Origin: JAZKIX01 sp040384645
GTDB taxonomy: Bacteria; Pseudomonadota; Gammaproteobacteria; Burkholderiales; Burkholderiaceae_D
Length of the DNA stretch: 64,000 nt
Direction: 5' to 3'
Assembly: GCA_040384645.1 (NCBI GenBank)
Contig: JAZKIX010000115.1
Coordinates: 8,736-72,735, forward strand
Below the pieces are notes generated by a model. The model saw nothing but the letters and a program-made list of their open reading frames with translations, was not told the origin of the DNA and ran no database searches. Positions 9,033 through 16,826 of the stretch are shown one piece after another. The stretch's first letter is position 1. Every line of letters starts with the position of its first letter. The position numbers were made by a program, and so were the translations under genes.

Positions 9033-10683
9033 TTACCCTGCCGCTTTCGCCATCGCAATCAGCCCATTGGTCGAGCCATCATGCTTACTCGGCGCCGATT
9101 GCCCGGTCAATTCAGTCTGGATCGATTTTGCCAAGACCTTGCCCAATTCCACGCCCCATTGATCGAAACTGTTAAGCCCCCACAGTGCACCTTGGACGAA
9201 GGTTTTGTGTTCGTACAGCGCGATCAGCGCACCCAGGGCGGCCGGTGTCAGCGCTTCCATCAAGATCGTATTGCTGGGGCGGTTGCCGGGGAAAGTCTTG
9301 TGCGGCACCAGCGCCTCGATCTCGCCCGGTTGCAAACCTTGCGCTGCCAGGTCAGTGCGAACTTCGTCGGCGGTCTTGCCGCGCATGAAGGCTTCGGACT
9401 GGGCGAAGCAGTTGGCTAATAAGGCTGCGTGGTGGCCGGGCAGGGTGTGGCTGGCTTTCAAGGTGGCGATGAAATCCATTGGCGCGATGTCGGTGCCTTG
9501 GTGCAGCAATTGGAAATACGCATGCTGGCCATTGGTGCCGCAATCGCCCCAGATGACCGGGCAGGTGTCGACATCGACGGTGGCACCGTCGCGGGTGACG
9601 CGCTTGCCATTGCTTTCCATATCCAGTTGTTGCAAATAGGCTGGGAATTTATTCAAATCTTGATGGTAAGCCGCAATCGAGAGTGAACCGCAGCCGAGGA
9701 AGTTACGGTTCCATAAGCCGATCAAACCCAGCAACACAGGCATGTTCTTCGCTAATGGCGCCGTGCGGAAATGTTCATCCATCGCATGCGCGCCGGCCAA
9801 AAAGTCGGAGAAATGCGCATGCCCGACTGCCAGCGCGACCGACAAGCCAATCGCCGACCAGACCGAATAACGGCCGCCGACCCAATCCCAGAACGGGAAC
9901 ATGTTGGCCGGATCAATGCCAAACGCCTTGATGGCTGCGGTATTGGTCGATACTGCGACAAAATGCTTGGCCAGATCGGCTTCGGTCGCATGTTGCAAGA
10001 ACCAGTTGCGCGCCGATTGGGCGTTGAGCATGGTTTCCATGGTGGTGAAGGTTTTCGAGGCAATGATGAACAGCGTGGTGGCAGGATTGACCTTGGCCAG
10101 CGCAGCGTCCATATCGTGGCCGTCGACATTGGAGACGAAGTGCAGGTTCAGGCGCGGGTGGGCATACGAGCGCAAGGCTTGTACCACCATTTTCGGCCCT
10201 AGGTCGGAACCGCCGATGCCGATATTGACGATGTCGGTGATGGGCTTGCCGCTGNNNNNNNNNNCCGAGCCATTCGCCCGAGCGTACCCGGTCGGTGAAT
10301 GATTTGACTTGATCCAGCACCGCATGCACGTCGTGGCCGATGTCTTGGCCGTCCAGATGCATGGTTTGGTGGCGCGGCGCGCGCAAGGCGGTATGCAAGA
10401 CGGCGCGTTGTTCGGTCAGGTTGATCTTTTCGCCGGCAAACATGGCATCGCGCTGCGCCGCGACATGGCGCTGTTCGGCCAAGGCCAGCAACAGGTCGAG
10501 CGTGCTTTGTTTCAGGCGATTTTTGGAATAGTCCAGGAACAGGCCGGCAGCATTGAGTGACATATGGGCAAAACGATCTGTCTCGGTCGCGAATAGATCG
10601 CGCAATTGCCAATGTTTGGCTTCGACATGATGTTGTTGCAGGGCTTGGAATGCGTGGGTGGCGGTGATGGCGGGGATGGACAT
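9033..10683 (-). CDS. pgi: Glucose-6-phosphate isomerase, interrupted by an assembly gap
   Basis: This enzyme interconverts glucose-6-phosphate and fructose-6-phosphate. With the Entner-Doudoroff route it lets fructose or recycled triose carbon enter Zwf. The GEWLG...[20 protein letters not shown] region and the C-terminal [17 protein letters not shown] signature are both present. Ten Ns at 10255-10264 split the frame between the two blocks. The flanking sequence predicts a missing length divisible by three, about one codon, giving about 547 aa. The ATG at 10683 is chosen over an upstream TTG. A HexR-like box lies about 115 bp upstream in the shared region with edd. Confidence 0.93.
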
Positions 10684-10796
10684 AGTAGGCAATCGAAGTT
10701 AAGGAGTAAAAACTTTACGCGCTGAATAATGGGTAAAAGTACATGGTGTCAATCATGCCTAGCTCAATTAATTGTAAAGCGGCAATCGATTAAATG

Positions 10797-10813
10797 GTAA
10801 TTTCACTACAAAA
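10797..10813 (-). promoter_or_regulatory. HexR-like box upstream of pgi
   Basis: Toward pgi the sequence reads TTTTGTAGTGAAATTAC, a near-perfect match to the boxes before zwf and edd. It lies in the 335-bp divergent pgi-edd region, about 115 bp from the pgi start. No gene lies between pgi and edd. Confidence 0.7.
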
Positions 10814-10975
10814 TTAAAATGCCAATGTTTCTGCGTAGTGGGTGCGCGCCGTAGCTCACGATGGGGCGGAAAGCGAAGAGCATTGTTCGATACGGCGAAA
10901 TCTGGCAAAATCTGCCAAAATATGGCTTAAATGACGATGTTTCTGGGCGCTGAAGGCTGGGTAGTTCAAACATTT

Positions 10976-10991
10976 TTGTAGTAAAATTTCA
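10976..10991 (+). promoter_or_regulatory. HexR-like box upstream of edd
   Basis: TTGTAGTAAAATTTCA ends 27 nt before the edd ATG and just upstream of the ribosome binding site (AAGGAAGAG). A repressor bound here would cover the promoter or early transcript of edd-eda. Confidence 0.75.
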
Positions 10992-11018
10992 TAGAGTTCA
11001 CTAAAAAAGGAAGAGATC

Positions 11019-12938
11019 ATGCCGATCAATCCGGTGCTTCACCCGGTTTTACGTAGCGTTACCGACAGAATTATTGCCCGTAGCCGCCCATCGCGCAGCA
11101 CATACTTGGCCCAACTTGACGCCGCGCAACCGAAAGGCGTGCATCGCAGTTGCCTGGCCAGTACCAATCTGGCACACGGCTTTGCCGCTTTCCCGGCCAA
11201 TGACAAGCTGGTGCTGAAAGAGCAAAAACAGCCGTCGGTCGCCATTGTATCTTCCTACAATGACATGTTGTCGGCGCATCAACCGTTTGAACGTTATCCC
11301 CAATTGATTAAAGATGCCGTGCGTGCAGCCGGCGGCGTGGCGCAATTTGCCGGTGGCGTACCCGCCATGTGCGATGGCGTGACGCAAGGCCAGCCGGGCA
11401 TGGAATTGTCGCTGTTCTCGCGCGATGCGATTGCCATGTCAACCGCAATTGCGCTGTCGCACAATATGTTTGACTCCGCCGTGTATCTGGGTGTGTGCGA
11501 CAAGATCGTGCCGGGCCTGTTGATTGGCGCGCTGCATTTCGGCCACCTGCCAGCGATTTTCATCCCTGCCGGCCCGATGACCAGCGGTTTGTCCAACAAG
11601 GACAAAGCCAAGACCCGCCAGCTCTACGCACAAGGCAAAGTAGGGCGTGAAGCCTTGCTCGAGTCGGAAGCGCAGTCCTATCACAGTGCCGGTACCTGTA
11701 CTTTCTACGGCACCGCCAATAGCAATCAGATGTTGATGGAAATCATGGGCTTGCATTTGCCCGGCGCCGCCTTCATCACGCCCAATACGCCATTGCGCGA
11801 TGCGCTGACTGTAGCCGCCGCCAAGCGTGCGGTACAGATTGCGCATGGTAGCGAATTCACCCCGGTCGGACGCGTGGTGGATGAAAAAACCATGGTCAAC
11901 GCCATCATCGGCCTGCTCGCCACCGGCGGTTCCACCAATCACACCCTGCATCTGGTTGCCATCGCCAGAGCCGCCGGGATCGTGATCGACTGGGACGACT
12001 TCAATGCCTTATCAGCCGTGATTCCATCCCTGACCCGCATCTATCCAAACGGCGACGCCGATGTCAATCATTTCCACGCCGCTGGCGGTACCGGTTTTGT
12101 GATCCGCGAATTGCTCGATGCCGGCCTGTTGCACGACGACGTCACTACCATCCTCGGCAAAGGTTTGCGCGCCCACACTGCCGAACCTTTCCTCAATGAG
12201 GACCAAACCGTATTCTGGAAAGACGGCCCGACCGTCAGCGGCGATGAAAATGTCGTGCGCAAGGCCAGTAATCCATTCGCCGCCGATGGCGGCATGATTT
12301 TGGTCTCTGGCAATCTGGGTCGTGCCGTGATGAAAATCTCCGCCGTCAAGGAAGAACATCGCCATGTCGAAGCGCCAGCCATCGTGTTCGACTCGCAAGA
12401 AGCCATGCTCGCAGCGTACAAAGAAGGCAAGCTCGACCGCGATTTTGTCGCCGTAGTGCGGTTCCAGGGTCCGCGTGCCAATGGCATGCCAGAGTTGCAT
12501 GCATTGACCCCGGCCCTCGCCAATTTGCAGGATGCCGGCCGCCACGTCGCCTTGGTGACCGATGGCCGCATGTCCGGCGCCTCGGGCAAAGTCCCGGCGG
12601 CGATCCACGTTTCGCCCGAAGTCTTGGGTGGCGGCCCGCTCGGCCTGGTGCGCGACGGCGATATCATCCGCCTCGATGCCCACACCGGCGTATTGCAAGC
12701 GCTGGTGCCAGCCGAAGAATGGGCTAAACGCACCCAGGCCAAAGCCGACCTCTCCGCCAACCATGTCGGCATGGGGCGTGAATTGTTTACCATCTTCCGC
12801 GCCAATATCAGCGCCGCAGAAGAGGGCGCCGCCACCTTCCCGCTACCGCATGGCCCGGTGGACCATGTCGACCACATGCCTGAAGTAATTAAAGCAGAAC
12901 CATTTTCCGATGAAGACTTCCTGATAGAGAAACCATAA
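11019..12938 (+). CDS. edd: Phosphogluconate dehydratase
   Basis: Edd dehydrates 6-phosphogluconate to 2-keto-3-deoxy-6-phosphogluconate using a [4Fe-4S] cluster. The 639-aa length and the IlvD/Edd-family blocks [34 protein letters not shown] and [15 protein letters not shown] identify it. The Edd/IlvD-type cysteines are present. It starts at an ATG preceded by AAGGAAGAG, directly below a HexR-like box. Its stop overlaps the eda start by one base (TAATG), so edd-eda is a translationally coupled pair carrying out the defining Entner-Doudoroff steps. Confidence 0.97.
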   Translation: MPINPVLHPVLRSVTDRIIARSRPSRSTYLAQLDAAQPKGVHRSCLASTNLAHGFAAFPANDKLVLKEQKQPSVAIVSSYNDMLSAHQPFERYPQLIKDAVRAAGGVAQFAGGVPAMCDGVTQGQPGMELSLFSRDAIAMSTAIALSHNMFDSAVYLGVCDKIVPGLLIGALHFGHLPAIFIPAGPMTSGLSNKDKAKTRQLYAQGKVGREALLESEAQSYHSAGTCTFYGTANSNQMLMEIMGLHLPGAAFITPNTPLRDALTVAAAKRAVQIAHGSEFTPVGRVVDEKTMVNAIIGLLATGGSTNHTLHLVAIARAAGIVIDWDDFNALSAVIPSLTRIYPNGDADVNHFHAAGGTGFVIRELLDAGLLHDDVTTILGKGLRAHTAEPFLNEDQTVFWKDGPTVSGDENVVRKASNPFAADGGMILVSGNLGRAVMKISAVKEEHRHVEAPAIVFDSQEAMLAAYKEGKLDRDFVAVVRFQGPRANGMPELHALTPALANLQDAGRHVALVTDGRMSGASGKVPAAIHVSPEVLGGGPLGLVRDGDIIRLDAHTGVLQALVPAEEWAKRTQAKADLSANHVGMGRELFTIFRANISAAEEGAATFPLPHGPVDHVDHMPEVIKAEPFSDEDFLIEKP

Positions 12939-13613
12939 TGAGCCAAAATATCCCCCAAATCGGTAGCCTGAGCCTGTTAGAGATCATNNNNNNNNNNGAT
13001 CATGCGTACCTCGGCTGTGATTCCCGTCATTGCCATCGACGATCTGGCGCATGCCGTACCGCTGGCCAAGGCACTGGTCGCCGGCGGCATCCGCGTGCTG
13101 GAAATTACCTTGCGCACGGTACATGGCTTGCCAGCAATGAAGCTCATTTCCGAACAAGTGCCGGGCGCCATCGTCGGCGTCGGCACCCTGACCCAGCCGG
13201 AAGAATTCGCCGCCTCGCGCGATGCCGGCGCCGTATTTGGCGTCTCGCCCGGCCTGACCGACAAGCTGATCGCCGCCGCCAAAGCCAGCGGCCTGCCCTT
13301 GCTGCCAGGCGTGATGACGCCATCGGAAGTCATGATTGCGCGTGAAGCGGGCTTTCGCCAATTGAAGCTGTTCCCTGCGGTGCCAGCCGGCGGCATCGGC
13401 ATGTTGAACGGCATCGGCGGCCCGCTGCCCGACATCATGTTTTGCCCGACTGGCGGCATTTCGCAAGAAAACGCGCCGCAATTTTTGGCATTGAAAAATG
13501 TCGCTTGCGTTGGCGGTTCATGGCTGACACCGAAAGACGCGATTCTGGCCGGTGACTGGGCCAAAATTACCGCCATTGCAGCGGCAGCGAGTGGCTTGCG
13601 GCCGGCAAAATAA
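12938..13613 (+). CDS. eda: KDPG aldolase, with spurious gap near the N-terminus
   Basis: Eda cleaves 2-keto-3-deoxy-6-phosphogluconate to pyruvate and glyceraldehyde-3-phosphate. The catalytic glutamate is in VLEITLRT (E50) and the Schiff-base lysine in FRQLKLFPA (K138, numbering without the gap). Ten Ns at 12988-12997 are flanked on both sides by GATCAT. Removing the Ns plus one copy leaves exactly 660 nt, an uninterrupted 219-aa frame reading [13 protein letters not shown]. The gap is therefore an unresolved contig overlap and not missing DNA. It is coupled to edd. Confidence 0.95.
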
Positions 13614-13628
13614 GGGTTTTTGTTGGAA

Positions 13629-13701
13629 ATATACTGAAGGGTGTATTTCTAAAGGTGCGCGGAATACGTGCGGGTGAAGATATTTTTTGTCATATACCCC
13701 C
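13629..13701 (+). repeat. 73-nt intergenic repeat, copy B
   Basis: The copy starts 15 nt after the eda stop, in the same orientation as eda. It contains ATACTGAAGGGTGTAT, then ACGTGCGGG, and ends in CATATACCCCC. It is exactly 73 nt in register with the other copies. Confidence 0.85.
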
Positions 13702-13745
13702 CATTTTTTAATCGAATTAGATGCGTTCCGTGCACTGGTTTGAGT

Positions 13746-13878
13746 TCCCTCCCTTTCAAGGCGCTCGGCTAGAGGCGCTCGGCCAGAGGGGGAGGGTTAG
13801 GGTAGGGATGGGTTTCGGTACCACGCCGTAGCACAAGAAACCCATCCCCCACCCGACCTCCCCCTTGAAAGGGGAGGA
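13746..13878. repeat. Long imperfect inverted repeat upstream of ribE
   Basis: The outer arm TCCCTCCCTTTCAAGG (13746-13761) pairs with 13863-13878 at 15 of 16 bases. An inner perfect 12-bp stem joins GGGATGGGTTTC (13805-13816) to 13837-13848, with C-rich and G-rich stretches between. The left arm also carries a 14-nt tandem duplication, GGCGCTCGGCTAGA (13760-13773 and 13774-13787, 13/14). It looks like a MITE-like or palindromic element and fills the space up to 46 nt before the ribE start. Confidence 0.75.
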
Positions 13879-13923
13879 GCACACCGGTGCCATCCACACG
13901 CTGACGCCGTAGCAAAGGAAACC

Positions 13924-14649
13924 ATGTTCACAGGCATCGTCAACGGCATCGCCCGTATCGCCCGCATCACAGACCGTCCCGGCCTGCGCAGTTTTCACAT
14001 CAAATTCCCCCAAGGTTTCGCCCACGACCTCGCCATCGGTGCCAGTGTCGCCGTCGATGGTGTCTGCTTGACCGTCACATCGTTGCAAGGCGATGACGCC
14101 GCCGAATTCGACGTCATGCAGCAAACCCTGTCGCTCACCACGCTGGCCAAACTGCAACAAGACGACCCGATCAACGTCGAACGCGCCGCCCGCGACGGTG
14201 CCGAAATCGGCGGTCACCCACTCTCCGGTCATGTCGATTTCATGGCTACTTTGCAAGACATCCGCCGCCCCGAAAACAACCACGTCTTGCGCATTGCAGT
14301 GCCCGTGCCGTGGATGCGCTATATCTTCCCCAAGGGTTATATCAGCATTAACGGCGCCAGCCTGACCGTGGCCGAAGCCAACCGGCGCGAAGCTTGGTTT
14401 GAAGTCTGGTTGATCCCCGAGACGTTGCGCATGACCACCTTCGGCGACAAGCAAATCGGCGACCAGCTCAATATCGAAATCGAGCGCGGCACCCAAGTCG
14501 TGGTTGATACCGTGCGCGACAGGATTGATGAATTGCTGGGGCCGATGTTGCCAGCACTGGAAGGTTTGTTGCGCGAGCGGGGCATCGAATTGGGGGATTT
14601 GGTGCCGTTGCACGATTTTTTACGGCTAACCCCTAATTCAAAAAAATAA
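13924..14649 (+). CDS. ribE: Riboflavin synthase alpha subunit
   Basis: This enzyme dismutates two 6,7-dimethyl-8-ribityllumazines to riboflavin. It has the two lumazine-binding repeats of the family: the first starts MFTGIVNGIARI with a VAVDGVCLTV block, and the second has GGHPLSGHVDF and YISINGASLTV. At 241 residues it is longer than the usual 200-215, with an extended C-terminal tail. No other rib genes are adjacent. RBS: AAAGGA. It sits immediately behind a large inverted repeat, so its promoter must lie in or upstream of that element. Confidence 0.9.
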   Translation: MFTGIVNGIARIARITDRPGLRSFHIKFPQGFAHDLAIGASVAVDGVCLTVTSLQGDDAAEFDVMQQTLSLTTLAKLQQDDPINVERAARDGAEIGGHPLSGHVDFMATLQDIRRPENNHVLRIAVPVPWMRYIFPKGYISINGASLTVAEANRREAWFEVWLIPETLRMTTFGDKQIGDQLNIEIERGTQVVVDTVRDRIDELLGPMLPALEGLLRERGIELGDLVPLHDFLRLTPNSKK

Positions 14650-14692
14650 AACTTTTCTTTGAAATTGAACCTTATCTAACTTGGATTTATTT

Positions 14693-15265
14693 ATGAATTT
14701 GAAATCGTTTGTTGCGGTTGCTATGTCAGTCTCATTGTTGGGTGGATGCGCCATTTACGATAACCGTACGAGTGCAGACAAATTTGTATATTCACAGGAT
14801 GAGTCCCAGACTGCTGTGATCATTTTGTCTGCTGGAGCTGTGCAAAATTGCATTTCAGCTTCCACTCGACTCAAGCTGCTTGCTTCAACCTCACTTTACA
14901 ATGCAGATGTATTTGCGTTTCTTCCGGTTGATGGTGCCGCTATCAAAAGTGAATTTTCCGACCATCATGGTTATCTCCATGTGGTGCGTCTTAACCCAGG
15001 CAGTTACTACTTTGCTCCGTTTATCATGAATCCCTATGTAATGATGACCGCTGCTTCCCGTGCTGATTTTAGCGTCTCAGCGGGCGAAGTCGTGTACTTG
15101 GGCGAGTACTTTCTTGGACAAGCATGTGGCATTCAAAATAGCGCGACGTTTCGTGATCAATCAGAAAGAGATCTTGCGCTTTTGAAGTTGAAAAATCCAA
15201 TTCTGGCGAGTGCCTCAATAAAAAAACGATTATTGAAGGTGACTGGTCAGGCCCCTTTTAAATGA
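14693..15265 (+). CDS. Predicted outer-membrane-type lipoprotein, unknown function
   Basis: The start at 14693 (MNLKSFVAVAMSVSLLGGC) gives a classical lipoprotein signal with lipobox LLGGC and 190 residues. The mature part has a beta-rich section (DVFAFLPVDG... GYLHVVRLNPGSYYF... SAGEVVYLGEYF) that resembles DUF2846-type lipoproteins in layout, though I cannot assign it firmly. It follows ribE by 43 nt in lower-GC DNA, so co-transcription is possible but not implied by function. Confidence 0.7.
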   Translation: MNLKSFVAVAMSVSLLGGCAIYDNRTSADKFVYSQDESQTAVIILSAGAVQNCISASTRLKLLASTSLYNADVFAFLPVDGAAIKSEFSDHHGYLHVVRLNPGSYYFAPFIMNPYVMMTAASRADFSVSAGEVVYLGEYFLGQACGIQNSATFRDQSERDLALLKLKNPILASASIKKRLLKVTGQAPFK

Positions 15266-15375
15266 AGAGGCTCAGCTAATATTCCGATATCGCAATATTT
15301 ATCCGAATGCTGAACTTCATTGAAGGCGATTTCTCCCTTCTCCTTTTTTTGGCATTTACGGGTAGCTCAAATTCA

Positions 15376-15837
15376 ATGAATCTCACCTTGTGCCCTGCCA
15401 AAGAAAGCGATTTCGATTTTTCTTTTATCGCAAAATCCAAGGCTATGAGACCGCACATCGAGCCGCATTGGGGTTGGGATGAAGCATGGCAGCTTGCCTT
15501 GCATACGCAACGCTGGGGTGAAAAGCCGTGGTTTGTCATCATGCTCGATAAACTTGCTATCGGAACGGTGTCGATATTGAATGACGCTGAAAGCTGCCGT
15601 TTGGGTGAATTTTATCTCTTGCCGCAATATCAGGGCAAAGGCATCGGGTCATTGGTGCTAACGCAAGTGCTTGCTAGCTGCGATGAATTACAGCTGTCGA
15701 TCCGGCTTGAATATCTCAAATGGAATCCGGTTGGCGCGCTCTACAAACGTAATGGTTTTGTAGCAGTTTCAGAAAACGAAATCCACTATTTTCTAGTACG
15801 TTCGCCGGCTAAGGTATTGCCGACAACAGTGGCCTGA
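15376..15837 (+). CDS. GNAT-family N-acetyltransferase
   Basis: This is a 153-aa acetyltransferase of the GNAT fold. Motif A, with the acetyl-CoA-binding loop, is visible as FYLLPQYQGKGIGSLVLTQVL, followed by the typical WNPVGALYKRNGFVAVSE motif B. The ATG at 15376 (MNLTLCPAKESDFDF) is preferred because it matches the usual N-terminus; upstream in-frame codons would add a non-conserved hydrophobic stretch. The substrate is unknown. Confidence 0.82.
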   Translation: MNLTLCPAKESDFDFSFIAKSKAMRPHIEPHWGWDEAWQLALHTQRWGEKPWFVIMLDKLAIGTVSILNDAESCRLGEFYLLPQYQGKGIGSLVLTQVLASCDELQLSIRLEYLKWNPVGALYKRNGFVAVSENEIHYFLVRSPAKVLPTTVA

Positions 15838-15897
15838 GCCACGGTTCGCCATTTTCATTGACAGACTAAACTTCAACAACTCTCACTCAGGTTTCCC

Positions 15898-16668
15898 ATG
15901 CAAGCAGAAAATTTCTCGCTCCAACGCTATTTCGACCGCATCGGTTTTCACGGTGAAGCCAGGGCCGATATCGCCACCGTCAGCCAAATAATGCGCTGCC
16001 AGTTGTTTAGCGTGCCGTTTGAAAACCTTGATGTACAAGCCGGCAAAATTGTGTCGCTGGTGCCGGAAGACATCGCCGCAAAAATTCTTGAACGCCAGCG
16101 TGGCGGTTATTGCTACGAGGTCAATGGCGTCTTTGCCATGGCGCTGCAAGCGCTGGGCATCGAGTACCAGTTTGTCGCTGCACGCCCGATGTTTTATCCG
16201 GCCAAACGACCCAAGACCCATATGGCAATCGTGCTTACTTTAGACGGCACGCAATGGCTGTGCGATCTCGGTTTTGGCAGTTACGGCATCCGGGCGCCGA
16301 TGCGGCTCGATGCGCTCGATGTGGAAGTGAAGCAAGACCTGGACACCTTCATGCTGAGCAAAACCAGCGAGCGCGATTATCTGTTGCGGGCGCTGGTCGA
16401 TGGAGAGTGGGGCAATCAATACGGTTTCGATTTGTCGCCGCAAGAATGGATCGATTTTGTCCCCGCCAATTATCTTAACTCGACTCACCCGGATGCGATT
16501 TTTGTGCAAAAACTGGTGATCGTTTTGCACAACGCCAGCGGACGAAAAATCCTAGTTGGTGATACTTTAAAAATCGTGGAAAACGGCACGATGGAAAAAC
16601 ATGAGGTAGTGCCAGAGCAGCGCGTTGCAGTTCTACAGACGCATTTTGATCTGCAATCGTTTGCCTGA
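15898..16668 (+). CDS. nat: Arylamine N-acetyltransferase
   Basis: This cytoplasmic enzyme transfers acetyl from acetyl-CoA to arylamines or hydrazines by a ping-pong mechanism. The catalytic triad is visible: C72 in RGGYCYEVN, H108 in RPKTHMAI and D123 in LCDLGFGSYG. The 256-aa length is slightly shorter than the usual 270-280. It follows the GNAT gene by 60 nt on the same strand. Regulation is not evident from the sequence. Confidence 0.92.
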   Translation: MQAENFSLQRYFDRIGFHGEARADIATVSQIMRCQLFSVPFENLDVQAGKIVSLVPEDIAAKILERQRGGYCYEVNGVFAMALQALGIEYQFVAARPMFYPAKRPKTHMAIVLTLDGTQWLCDLGFGSYGIRAPMRLDALDVEVKQDLDTFMLSKTSERDYLLRALVDGEWGNQYGFDLSPQEWIDFVPANYLNSTHPDAIFVQKLVIVLHNASGRKILVGDTLKIVENGTMEKHEVVPEQRVAVLQTHFDLQSFA

Positions 16669-16826
16669 ACCAGTTGCTGGGAACGATAGCCGTATTATTT
16701 CCAGATAAACGAGCAAATCACCGCGACAAGGGGACTTGCACTTATATTTGCTTTGCATCAACATCTGTCGGGTGTCGAAGTATCATGACTTCGCCTTGAG
16801 TACTTACCTTCGATTGTGAGACGGAC

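Noticed and set aside
12012..12958. Long open frames antisense to edd
   Set aside because: They are mirrors of a GC-rich coding gene. edd has full family motifs and normal codon use in the plus strand.
13756..14613. 285-codon frame antisense to ribE
   Set aside because: It is a shadow of ribE and of the inverted repeat, with no plausible product.
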